Shown here: piece after piece, positions 44,020-54,239 of the stretch | Numbering within the stretch: position 1 is the first letter of the stretch | How the letters are laid out: each line of letters opens with the position of its first letter | From: Chaetoderma sp. LZ-2023a | Taxonomy: Eukaryota; Mollusca; Caudofoveata; Chaetodermatida; Chaetodermatidae | Assembly (NCBI GenBank): GCA_034401795.1 | Contig: CM067369.1 | Location: 134,413,231-134,477,230, forward strand | DNA length: 64,000 nt | Direction of reading: 5' to 3' | Program-made: the position numbers and the translations under genes | The notes under the pieces: model-generated | The model's input: only the letters and a program-made list of their open reading frames with translations | Database searches by the model: none | What the model was told of the DNA's origin: nothing

Positions 44020-44673
44020 TAATGAGGGAAATAAATTGATTAACTGATGAATACATACCAAAATCTAGACCTCAATATAAGCAGAAAAAATTATTATACT
44101 TAACCAATCGTGTTTTCGAAAAATTAAGAACCAAGAAACAGGCATCTCAAAAATGGAGAAATTCTCATAGTAGCAGTGACTACACAATTTTTGCTAAAGC
44201 GAGAAACCAGGCCAAAAATGAATGTCGAATAGCTGAAAGAGATTTTGAACGTAAACTAGCAAATGAGGCAAAGTCAAATCCTAAAGCATTTTTCAAATAT
44301 GCACAAAGTAAAATAAAAACTCGAAGCACAATTTGTGACCTCATGAAGTCCGATGGCACACTAACCACAACTGATGGGGAAAAGGCAGATGCATTAAACA
44401 CATATTTTGCATCTGTCTTTACAGATGAAGATGTCAGTCAGTTGCCTAGTTTCAACAGTAGACATTTCATTGCTCCATTATATCATATCGAGGTCACTCG
44501 TGACATGATAATTTAAAAAATTGATAATCTAAAAACTAACAAGTCTGCAGGTCCTGATGGAATCTATCCCCGTGTTTTAAAGGAACTCAAACTTGAAATT
44601 GTCTGCCCATTATTACATCTTTACTCTACTCTAGTTCATTGAGAGGGTAAGCTACCTCAAATCTGGAAATTAG
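44020..44673 (+). pseudogene. CR1 reverse transcriptase, N-terminal third
   Basis: Fragments LLYLTNRVFEKLRTKKQASQ, FERKLANEAKSNPKAFFKYA, DLMKSDGTLTTTDGEKADAL, NTYFASVFTDED, IDNLKTNKSAGPDGIYPRVL and LHLYSTLVH are typical of the start of CR1 RT. Stops interrupt at about 44036, 44513 and 44640. Similarity ends at IWKL (44673), before the catalytic domain. The sequence beyond is unrelated, which marks the truncation point. Confidence 0.8.
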
Positions 44674-45332
44674 GTACTGACATTTTTTCGTTTGTATTCG
44701 GAAGTGTTATTTCACATTGTGTTAAATTCTTGCGCAGCTCTATTTAAGAGTCTTCTTTCACAAGTGCAGTACTTGCTTAGATTCATGAACTTCGGTACCC
44801 ATAGTATATTAGTTAGCACTACAAGACATTATATAAATAATATATTGAAATTATTTTGAAACCAATTTGACTTATATATTACTATTACCACATCCATGGG
44901 GACAATCTGGTTCAGACGTAAATATTGATATACATCAATGGTTACAAGTGTGTGAAAAAGAGTAACTGTAATATAACAGAATTAGGAAACCCATGGAATG
45001 AGGAATAACTTTAGTTTACGAAAACGGGTGACGTTGACGATTTATACACCATTTAGTTGGCATTCAATTGTTACAGTCCATTGATAGTAAATACTTTTCT
45101 TGAAGATATATGCTGTTTGATAGTTTATTTTCTGTCATGAGAATACACAATATACATATTTTGTTGTATTAAATTTTTTAAATTGGTAAATAGAATTAAA
45201 ATGGCCGCCTTTATTGTTTAATTAACTATAAGGATTCTGATTGGTTGAAAACAATTGACAGCGTTTTTTGATTGGTTAGTTACTTGTTACTCGTAGTATA
45301 GATCCCGCCTGTTCTAGGGACCCACCAATAGG
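44674..45332. other. AT-rich DNA after the CR1 break
   Basis: No ORF or exon. A weak family P fragment (ATTGAAATTATTTTGAAACC, AATTTGACTT) lies at about 44843-44875. Confidence 0.4.
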
Positions 45333-45414
45333 CTGGTACCCGACTCCTCATTCCCTCGCTGGCGATTCTCTGGCTCAGGCTATGTGATTATGAGCAATTG
45401 GAGTCGGGTACCAG
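45333..45414. repeat. Inverted repeat with GGTACCCG core
   Basis: CTGGTACCCGACTCC at 45333-45347 and its exact inverse GGAGTCGGGTACCAG at 45400-45414, with a 52-bp loop. The core resembles the GGGTACCCGGCTCC palindromes of the DIRS terminal repeats in this window. Confidence 0.7.
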
Positions 45415-45475
45415 CTTACACCCCCCCAACCCCCCACCAGCGGATACTGGAGAAGTAATATAAAAATAGGCGTTG

Positions 45476-45785
45476 CCTATAAGCACAGGCCTTTGAATTT
45501 TCGTCCATCCATCCCTCTACCACATATTCCCCCCTACTATATATAATATACACAAGGTATGAAACCTTCATCTGTGGGCACCATTGTCAGAAAGCTGATT
45601 GGTTGGTTTGTAGTCAGAACCGTGATGTCAGCAGATTTTGACAACAAACCAACCAATCAGCTTTCTGACAATGGTGCCTACAGATGAAGGTTTCATACCT
45701 TGTGTATATTATATATAGTAGGGGGGAATATGTGGTAGATGGATGGATGGACGGATGGACGAAAATTCAAAGGCCTGGGCTATAA
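45476..45785. repeat. ~310-bp near-perfect palindrome
   Basis: Left arm 45476-45615 (CCTTTGAATTTTCGTCCATC, CACATATTCCCCCCTACTAT, ACACAAGGTATGAAACCTTC, CATTGTCAGAAAGCTGATTG). The right arm (about 45640-45785) is its inverse with only a few mismatches (CAATCAGCTTTCTGACAATG, GAAGGTTTCATACCTTGTGT, ATAGTAGGGGGGAATATGTG). The spacer is about 25-35 bp. No coding. High arm identity implies a recent origin or ongoing correction. Confidence 0.9.
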
Positions 45786-46313
45786 GCGAATGCAGACACC
45801 ATTTATTGCTTAAATAAATAGGATGAATTTGTATATAGTAAAAAATGTCCTAAATACTTATGCCCAGTTGAAGCATATTTTTCATCATGCTTGGAGGGCA
45901 TTCTGGTAAATCCAGTCCACGATATTCACACCAATGCGAATGCCCATTATCAGTGATATTCGCCAGCATTGTTGCATCTATTGGGGGGGGGTCCGTTCAG
46001 GAGAGCGAATATTTTCCGTTCGCAGAGCAATTGTTAGGTCATGGGGTATGTTCGCCCTCCTGAATGGGCTGTTCGCAGAACGTTCACGGCGAACGTTTTG
46101 TGGCTAGGTGAACAACTTTATAGGTGACTTGCCATGATTTGCCGTGAAAACAAAGATGGCGTCAAAATATACAGCATCGTCAATTGAGACACATTGATTG
46201 TCTATGTAGCCATAAATAACGCATACCAATGCTCTCTTAGCGATCGTAATGTTATGTTAGTCTTTCCCCAATATGTGTATGCTTGTGGATTGTTTCTGAG
46301 ACCCTAGCATTCA

Positions 46314-46321
46314 TTATGACG
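46314..46321. repeat. 8-bp target-site duplication TTATGACG, left
   Basis: Identical to 47999-48006, directly flanking the hAT termini. Confidence 0.9.
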
Positions 46322-47059
46322 TAGGGTTGCACGATTATTCACTTTTCATAATCGCGATCATTTAAGAAAAATAATCGCGATCATACGATTAATCATGAAC
46401 TATATTAACTACGTCAATGCTGCTTAGAGGACAGTATTATGCTCCTGCAGATTGTAAGATTATGGGTTAGGCACATGGGTATACATACATGGACAGAATA
46501 CGTCAGTTGCTGATAGCAAACAAAGGAATGTATCAAGATTTTTCTAGACGGAAAAAGGAAGGCAACGTATTTCGTTTAATTGTAGCCTATGCTCTAATAG
46601 AAGTCCACCTCCTAACTTTGACATATGAGCTCCAATGATTTCTTAGCAGCTTCAAAACGGCAAAACTCTGTATTAGAAACCCACCTGCGTGTATAATAAT
46701 AACAATCGTGTCACAGGGTTTGTCGACATAAGACAGATCTCTGCCCTGATACATTTCCGGCCCCTCTAGAAGTCAACACAGGTCTCGGATTTGTAAATCT
46801 CGACCACCTATTAGATTAATACTAATAGTAGGCCACGTATGTTCAAGATATAATAAAGTTTATTCCACACTTTTGTAGTTAAAATGCGCTTAAAACAGTC
46901 TTGGCGTGATTAAATAGCTTCCTTATAAATATATTGTAAGGCCAAATTTATGTACCAAACAAGTACGATAGAAAATGCGCATCAATTTTGTAACGCCGAT
47001 CAACATTAAATGATCCAAATTGAATTATTACGAACGACAATATAGCCGGCTTCTTAAGT

Positions 47060-47500
47060 TGGCGAGCCAGTGGATCTTTTGCGATGGGAGGCGGCGTGTT
47101 CTCGCGAGATAGTATACGCTAACGGAGTTTATCAAACGGGTATCCGTTATTCAGATCAGTATAATACGCAGTTCCTATCGCGCAATGATAATATATAGAA
47201 ATTCCCGAGTTCAGAGTCCCCGATTCCAGAATATTTATATCCGAGTACTCGCTCTAAAATAAACTTCAATTGGAGGCGAATCACGTGATTCGTATTTTAT
47301 TCGTGACGCCATTTTATATCAAATTGTGGATTAATTTTGATGTAATAAACGACCTTTATTAAAGGATACGCAATATTTAGGCGCTTAAATCAAATAATTT
47401 CATTTCCCCGTGGATGGTTTGAGGTATACATTAAACATAGGCGTAGGCGGTGAGAATTTTTACGTGAGAAAATGCGTTGAATTTCCGTGGTAGCAGTTCT
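47060..47500 (+). mobile_element. Family F segment inside the hAT element
   Basis: Shares GTTCCTATCGCGCAATG, ATATCCGAGTACTCGCTCTA, GATTAATTTTGATGTAATAA and GTATACATTAAACATAG with 20600-20900. Same orientation as the right half of that copy. Confidence 0.7.
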
Positions 47501-47698
47501 TTTTTTGTGAAAACCGTTAGCGCATAACTATTCAGAGAATGGGGAACGCAGGATAAGCGTGTGTGATTACAACAACAATGACAAATAGCGACCAAGTGAA
47601 CAATCTTTATTCATCTAAAACGAATACTAAGTCAATACAAACAAATCAGTTATTTATTTATTTATTTAGTTTATTTAATCATTCACACATTCGGCTGA

Positions 47699-47942
47699 TA
47701 GCTGGATGTTTGCTTCCGTGATTGGTAACGCGAGCAGAGTTACACAAGCGTAAAAGTGTCTTGAAAAAAATTTCAACATGGCGATTATACGATTATTTCA
47801 TTTTATAATCGTCCACGATCATAGCCGGATGGTTGTTTCCATGCTTGACAACGCGAGCAGAGTTTCACAAGCGTAAAAGTGTCTTGACAAAAATTTCAAC
47901 ATGGCGATTATACGATTATTTCATTTTATAATCGTCCACGAT
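47699..47942. repeat. 122-bp tandem duplication next to the hAT terminus
   Basis: Two copies of a unit including GCGAGCAGAGT, CACAAGCGTAAAAGTGTCTT, TTCAACATGGCGATTATACG and ATAATCGTCCACGATCAT. The copies differ at a handful of bases. Confidence 0.85.
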
Positions 47943-48006
47943 CATTTTGAATTATATAATCGCGATTAATCGAATAATCGAAAAATCGTGCAACCCTATT
48001 ATGACG

Positions 48007-49366
48007 TAATAAATATGACATCATAATGCATCGGATCTGACAAAAAGTTAACCCTCATAACTATCACGTGACATCGCAAAAGACTGCTCGTCAAAGCTGC
48101 GCATGGCAACTCATTCAGGAAGGCAAATATAGTTCGTCACGAGCAGCGAACATAAATAGGCGAACGTTTGCCGAACATTTTCCTTCCTGAACTCACTCCA
48201 GGACCTACACCATTAAATTGTTGCACCAGTCCAATGACGCTATAAAATTTGTACTGACGTATCGCGGTGCTCCTCGCTATTTGGGGGAATATAAACAAGT
48301 TCATATAACTAACTATAATGATGTCCGCTATAATTTTTAAATTACGTTTATCCAGACATAAGCTACAAAAAATGTGAATTAATGCATGTCTGCAAGTAAA
48401 CACATGAATGCACATTCCACCCGGGTGTGAATGGCATGGTACCTGACCTTAAATTTCCTGTGGTCAGCGCTAAATGCATACAACATTGACAACAACGACT
48501 TTCCACGGCCATGGGTGTTAAAAATAATATGAGACAGTCAACCAAAACCTCATATTGCATTTACAGACCTATAAATAGGAATACATGAAGTTTGTATCTG
48601 GTCTGCATCACACTATTTAATCCTTTTACATTCTGAAGTAAATTTACGCTATTTCGTGATAACAATATAACACAAATTTTGGTCTTTGAAAATGTGCAGT
48701 ATAGGTTGCTCTAAAACAACTAGGAGATCATATACATAACGAAGAACCATATCTCATAGTGCAACAGGGGCCCATGAAGAAACCAAGAAATCTATATCAT
48801 AAGCTGAAACCGCAACCCAAAGAAAGCACACGACCGGAAACAAAGCTTTCTCAGTCACATGGTATATGTGTTTTAGCCTGGTTCCCTGTCTCACTTTCTA
48901 TTGATTTTTCTTCATTACACATGTACACGTACATGTTATTTATAAACGCTCACTTCGTTCATGATGGCTTCACGACTCGCATGAAGCCATTGCTCACTGC
49001 GTTCGCTATAAATTGAATGGACCTAAGAAGTCAAAAAGTGAATTAGCAAACATCAGCGCAGAAATGAAAGAAGCAATCAAACTAAGCAAAAAAGCGAATT
49101 TTCAGTGTAACGAGGCAGGCTACTCAAATCAAAGTTCAGCTCAGTTCTGTTAAGGACACCTGCCTCTTAATACAGCACACACAGGAAATCGTGGTGAATT
49201 CTTGTCGAATCCTCTACATAGATAATATGTATCATTGTACTGGTTAAGGAATGTTGCGGCCACAAGATCATTAAGATGGTGGTAATTCAGTTGTGGTACA
49301 CAAGTTCCGATATCAGAATTGCTAACTCTTGGCATATGTCAAGGATAGGTAATAGCCCAGGTGGTC
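48007..49366. other. Intergenic; no gene supported
   Basis: A short frame at 49016-49153 (GPKKSKSELANISAEMKEAI then a stop) looks protein-like but has no clear acceptor. Inverted ATGGCTTCA/TGAAGCCAT at 48964-48990. Confidence 0.35.
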
Positions 49367-49936
49367 TTATTGACTCACACCTATCTGTTGGCACCTTCTT
49401 ACAAAAATTTTGCTGCTGCACTTCTCGACTTTCCAAATCACCCCTGTCAGCTTATGCCTTGCCAGATTGGTCTCTTCAAGGATTGAGTAACTGTCGAGCG
49501 TCATCTGCACTATCTGGTTGGATTCCTCTTCAAGCATTTTGTTGTAGATACTATTAAGCCTGGATATATAGTAGGAACGCAAGTAGCCATATGCTTTGCA
49601 GCTCATGATCAGATGATGTCTATCTTCTGCTTCTTCCTGAAACATTGGGCAAGTTGGTTCCACCTTGTACTGATTAAATTGTGCTTGGTAGGCTTGTAGT
49701 GTATAGGTACCAGTCAAGAGTTTTGCCTTGATCGCTGCTTTTTCTACTTCCCTTGGACCCGAACCTACAGAAGACCACATATGATGAGTCCTTCCCATAC
49801 AGATTTTGGATGGGTTAAGAAACAACTGCAGGGACACTTTGTCCTCAAGCTCCACACGCTTCTTGTCTGGCCAAATTTCGCACATAGCTTTCCATATTCT
49901 CTCCTTCCACACCTGTTTGGTTGGTGGTTCTTTCAA
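49367..49936 (-). pseudogene. C-terminal region of the decayed LINE (longest open piece)
   Basis: 190 codons open. After KEPPTKQVWKERIWKAM there is an acidic and Lys-rich stretch, then SSVGSGPREVEKAAIKAKLL, QAYQAQFNQYKVEPTCPMFQ and EEAEDRHHLIMSCKAY, where the Cys/His spacing resembles the zinc knuckle at the end of several LINE polymerases, with one Cys replaced by Phe (CPMF). It ends KIFVRRCQQIGVSQ. Confidence 0.6.
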
Positions 49937-52232
49937 TAGGGCCTAAGCTGTAGGGAGCTGATATTTCCCTAGAGTCCTCTTCACCAAAGAGAACCAGCTA
50001 TGAGCACTAATAGGCTTCATGGTTACCTGCTGCCCTGCTAGCTCATACTCTCTGGACTCTGACTTGTGACATATACTTCCATAGAGACGGTATCTTCTTG
50101 TCATTTGTGGCCTCTACAGGTTTCCCCCAATAGGTAGTAGACTGCAACACTGGCACACTTATCTGGTAGTGCTTGAACCTGCTTCAGTTTAGTACACTGG
50201 ACCTTCTCAAGTTGCTGGACATCTACGACCCTCAGACAGCAGGTGTCCAGACCATATGACAATCTGTGGCTGACATACAGCATCCCAATCTTATAGATCA
50301 CTTCCCATGAAGACTCTCACCCATCAAGGCATACATAATATGGCATGCACTAGTCATGAGCGGACTAACTTTAATACTGCCATCTCCTGACTTGTGAATT
50401 CCCAGATGAAGAACATCTTCAACAGTAGGGACTGCCTCATGGGCCAGTTAAAACTTTGGTGGCTCCACACCTTTGCGAGCATAAGCCAAACTTGCACACT
50501 TACTCAGGTTGTGCAGAAACCTTTCACTTGTGGAATACAGGTTCGCTTTGTTCAGCAGTATCTGCATGTGAAGTGGAGAGTCTGCTAGATACATGGCATC
50601 GTCGGCACAGATAGGAACTGAGACATCTATGTACCCGATCTTCATCCCAACCTTGGAAGCTTCCACCTCTTTTAACTATAGATTGATGTACTGGACGTAG
50701 CAATGTGTAGAAATAATGCCACCCTGTCTCACAACTTGACTCAATTCAACCAGCTCTGCGGTCTGTCCTTCCCATATTACTCTTGACTTCGGCATGTGAT
50801 AAAGTTCACTTATAAGGTTACATAAACAACCAAGGATTCCTATACAGTGAAGTTTATGCATATATCCTTGTATTCACACAACATCAAAGGACTTCTCTGC
50901 GTCAAGCGTGACTAGGTAGAGTGGATGCTTTAATTCTTTTGCCTCCATGATGGTTCAGTAACCAACAGAGTCACATTCATACTTGAGCTTCCCCTCTCCA
51001 AACCCTCTCTACAGGTTGGAATGGTATGCATTGAGTGTATCTTTCAACCTTGCAAGACACATCTTTTCCTCCACCTTCGCAATGACTGTCAGAATGGTAA
51101 TTCCTCTGTAGCTCCCTAGCGTGATAGGAGATTTGCCCTTTTTCAGCACCGGAGTTAACCGTCCTTCTTTAATGATATCAGGTATACAGTTGGACTGGAA
51201 AATAAGATTCATCAGCTTGGTAATAAATGGAACCACTGCTACATCTGCATATTGTATATGTTCTGCAGTCATGCCCATCGAATCTTTCTTTTATTCAGCT
51301 GATTAATGGCCTCTCTTACCCCAGGTTCAAACTTGCTTTGAATTTTGTCCTTGTGATCTCATTTTCATTCATCACTCGCTGCCTATAATCCTCATCAAAA
51401 TTTGGACGTACTTTCGAATTTGCTAATTGTTGAAAGTGATCCTCCATTCTTCACAGATTTCACTTAGTTCCTACAAATTCTGACACGATACAACTAACAA
51501 GCTGGTTGTGGCACTCCTGGTGCTGCATTGTCTATTTATAAGTCTATGGAAGAGCCTCTGTTTGTTCTTGTTTGCAGCCATTATTTGTCTGTAATCATCT
51601 TTCCTTTTGGCAGCTTGAGACATACCCTGTATTCTTCTCAGGTGTCTCTTGCACAGAACCCTCCCAATGAGTAGTGGATTGGTGTGATCCTACGGATAAC
51701 TGCCTGCTACACACTTATAATGAGCTGCTTTTGACTGTTTGACTGCCTCGGTAATTGCTGGCGTCCATCAATACCACCTCGCCCCTTCTGTTTATTTGCA
51801 CTCTGTCCTCCAGATTCTTGGACTGCCCTATATATATTAGTCAGATGTTGAGTTTCCAGCAATATGTCTAACTCAGGACAGACCTCAGTCCTTGTCTGAC
51901 ATTCTAAGAATTCATCAATAAATTGATGATATGCGCCTGCTTCAATCCTCTCCCCGCACACCTTTCCATACTTCTGTAAAGGCCCCTCAACTCTGGGTGT
52001 GGGTAGACTTCCCTGTTTGCCTTCACTATTAGTGACTCCACCATGTGGGTTAGTAATAGCAAGCATAACTGGTACATGACCCGAAACATTTGTCGGCGGT
52101 CTATCCATTGTGGAGATGTCCATGATATCTCAGCTTAGACTATTACCGTGGAAAACATAGTCTATCTGTAAGCAGTGCTTTCCATTCTCATGGAAGAATG
52201 CCCGCTTCCTCAGATAGTCCTCTATTGGAATG

Positions 52233-52640
52233 TCATGTCATGACCAGATGTAAGTCCCTATTGAGTAGATGCTTCCTCCACAGCAATGCGTTGAAGTCAT
52301 CTGCAATTATCACTGTCTGGTCTTGACTGAATTTGTTTACCATCTCGTCTAGTTCAGCAAGAGTGTCTAAGGTGTCATCACTGGTTCGGAAATCTCTAGC
52401 CGGCATATATACAGATATCAGACATAACTGGCATGGTGATGCTTCAATGGTAACTGCCAGCAGACATTCGCTTCCATCTGGTTGCTGTGTGATCCTGTGG
52501 CTCATATGCGTTCGCCCCAAGATAGATACACCACAATAACCCCTTGGTCGTTGTTTTGCTGATATTGGATTCTGCATATCCACTGTTTTTTTGGCAATCA
52601 GTGAAGTCCTTATAAAGATGGTGGATTTAATATTCCTCAA
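52233..52640 (-). pseudogene. Endonuclease fragment of the decayed LINE
   Basis: 136 codons. It carries the middle of an AP-like endonuclease: YCGVSILGRTHMSHRITQQP, CLISVYMPARDF (Tyr box), and VIIADDFNALLWRK (Asp/Asn box, usually GDFNA). The first (Asn) and last (SDH) boxes are outside the open part. MDRPPTNVSGHVPVMLAI at 52105-52050 probably represents the last one (SGHVPV in place of SDHxPV). Confidence 0.6.
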
Positions 52641-52980
52641 AGCATTCTCCCAAAATACTTCCCAAGCATGATGACCGGCAAAACTTCAATCCTAAATAAC
52701 TCAGTAAATACTGGGGCGATTCCAAAACGGTTTCTGGATTCAGAATCCATGGCGAATTCTATATTAGAAAAGTGTAAACGCACCCCCTTAAAATGCAGAA
52801 ACACTATTTAATTCATTACTAGCCTTATTTTGCACAGTTTTAAGCACAGCTGATATATAGGTCAGCTGCGTACATCACCTATTAGTGCAGGAATGGCATG
52901 ACATTCATGGGAACTCCAGTCCAAAGAGTACACACAAACGCATACCCCGGATCCAGTATCCGCCCGCAACCATCTCCAGT

Positions 52981-52983
52981 GTG

Positions 52984-53035
<52 letters not shown>

Positions 53036-53042
53036 TGTGTGC
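52981..53042. repeat. (TGCG)n microsatellite
   Basis: About 14 TGCG repeats. The strict purine-pyrimidine alternation could adopt Z-DNA. Cysteine/valine/arginine open frames across it on both strands are artefacts. Confidence 0.95.
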
Positions 53043-53284
53043 GCGCGTGCAGGGGGGTGCTTCTTCTAGAACTTCTGTAGCTATGGCGTGCATGCATGCG
53101 TGAGTGAGTGCGTGCGTGTGCAGGGTCGTCGTGCCAGCCGAAAAGTTGGGGGAGCCCAGGGAGCGGTGTCCCCACTCGATGGAAGCAGGGGTTCCCGGGG
53201 GGTCTCTCCCGGGAAAATTTTGAAGTTAGATGTTCTGAGAAGTGTTTTCCTGCATTCTGAGTGATAATTGAACATCAGTCTTGT

Positions 53285-53372
53285 GCTTTGAGATTATGAC
53301 TTTTTTTAACTTTCATATTACCATTGGTAATGTGAAAGTTAAAAAGTCATAATCTGAAAGCATAATACAGAT
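53285..53372. repeat. ~88-bp palindrome
   Basis: GCTTTGAGATTATGAC, TTAACTTTCATATTACCA and TGGTAATGTGAAAGTTAA, GTCATAATCTGAAAGC form a nearly perfect hairpin with almost no loop. Confidence 0.85.
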
Positions 53373-53429
53373 GCTTAGTTATGATCAAATAGCACGAGAA
53401 ACAGGCTGGGTTAGCTGTCAGAATACAGC

Positions 53430-53510
53430 ATGTGCATCCATCCCATATTCCCACGCAACCCGTAACACACCCATCCCATATTCCCACGTACCCCGTAACA
53501 CACTTGCACC
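53430..53510. repeat. 37-bp tandem pair
   Basis: CATCCCATATTCCCACG followed by CCCGTAACACAC occurs twice in succession with two differences. Confidence 0.8.
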
Positions 53511-53989
53511 GGCAGAATGACAGTCACAGTAGTGCCATTACATGCACGGCGGTCAGCGAAGGCATGCCATGTTCTCATGTAGGCCTACTTTTGCAGAGTT
53601 TTAATTATGGCCTAACTGCTAACTCTCACACACATCTATAGGCCCTGCCTAATGGAAACAGGATGCGCTGACATAGCATAATTATTGGTGCTGGTCTGGT
53701 GACCTCATTTTCCTCGATGAAGCTATATGTCGCCCGTTATAAACAATCCATTACATAAATCATTATTCGTTAATGAACCAACCATGTCAAGGTTTGCACT
53801 TTACACAAGTGACATTGCATTTGATGATGCAAAGTTAACTCAACCCACCCCCTCCCACCCCCTCCAATTGTTATTGTATATTTAGCTGTTTCACGATCAG
53901 ACCTGCTGCTGTATAAAAAAAAAAAAAAATCTTTTTGGGGCGGCGGTGGGGGAGCCCTGGCTCCCCAGTGCACCTTGGGCATGACGCCA

Positions 53990-54009
53990 CTGTGCGTGCG
54001 TGCATGCGC

Positions 54010-54064
<55 letters not shown>

Positions 54065-54205
54065 TGTGTGTGTGTGGGTGGGTGGGTGGGTGGGTGGGTT
54101 GGTGGGTGCCGTCGTGTATGCGTGCGTGCGTGCGTGTGTGCATGCATGTGCATGTGTGTGCGCGTGCACGTGCGTGCATGTGTGCATGTGTGCATGTGTG
54201 TGTAG
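53990..54205. repeat. TGCG/TGGG/CATG compound microsatellite
   Basis: (TGCG)n passes to (TG)n, (GGTG)n and degenerate GTGCATG. All long frames here are artefacts. Confidence 0.95.
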
Positions 54206-54239
54206 AATGGAGACGGTGAGGATGGGAATATGTTTGCCA

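Larger units (their letters stand above)
35600..44673 (+). mobile_element. CR1-type LINE, 3'-truncated, carrying two nested insertions
   Basis: Plus-strand non-LTR retrotransposon. ORF1 (35856-36285 joined across an insertion to 37774-38891) has Cys-rich, PHD and SGNH-esterase-like domains. ORF2 starts with an apurinic-type endonuclease (43200-43985) and enters the RT (about 44060-44673). CR1-like elements with PHD and esterase domains in ORF1 are described. The RT stops mid-domain at about 44673 (after LPQIWKL), so the 3' two thirds of RT and the tail are missing. Insertions at 36286-37773 and 39091-42985. The 5' end is not sharply defined. Confidence 0.85.
46322..47998. mobile_element. Non-autonomous hAT-type DNA transposon
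   Basis: Inverted termini TAGGGTTGCACGATTATTC and the inverse of AATCGTGCAACCCTA, with subterminal ATAATCGCGATCAT and AATCGCGATTAATCGAATAA motifs, flanked by the 8-bp duplication TTATGACG. YAGGGNTGCACGAT termini with 8-bp duplications are typical of hAT elements. 1677 bp, no transposase. It contains a family F segment (47060-47500), an ATTT run (47651-47674) and a 122-bp tandem duplication (47699-47942) next to the right terminus. Confidence 0.88.
49367..52690 (-). mobile_element. Heavily decayed LINE, minus strand
   Basis: Endonuclease fragments lie at 52640-52233 (RPRGYCGVSILGRTHMSHRI, LCLISVYMPARDF, VIIADDFNALLWRKHLLNRD). RT lies in pieces at 51278-50448: GRLTPVLKKGKSPITLGSYR, GITILTVIAKVEEKM, HPLYLVTLDAEKSFDVV (followed by a stop), VVRQGGIISTHCYVQYINL and ICADDAMYLADSPLHMQ (ADD box). 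C-terminal region at 49936-49367 includes KQVWKERIWKAMCEIWPDKK and CPMFQEEAEDRHHLIMSCKA. At least six frame breaks. The clade cannot be fixed from the motifs. It lacks RNase H, so it differs from the two RNase H LINEs. Confidence 0.75.

Noticed and set aside
49016..49153. Short Lys-rich frame ending in a stop
   Set aside because: No acceptor, no start and no similarity; too little to call a terminal exon.
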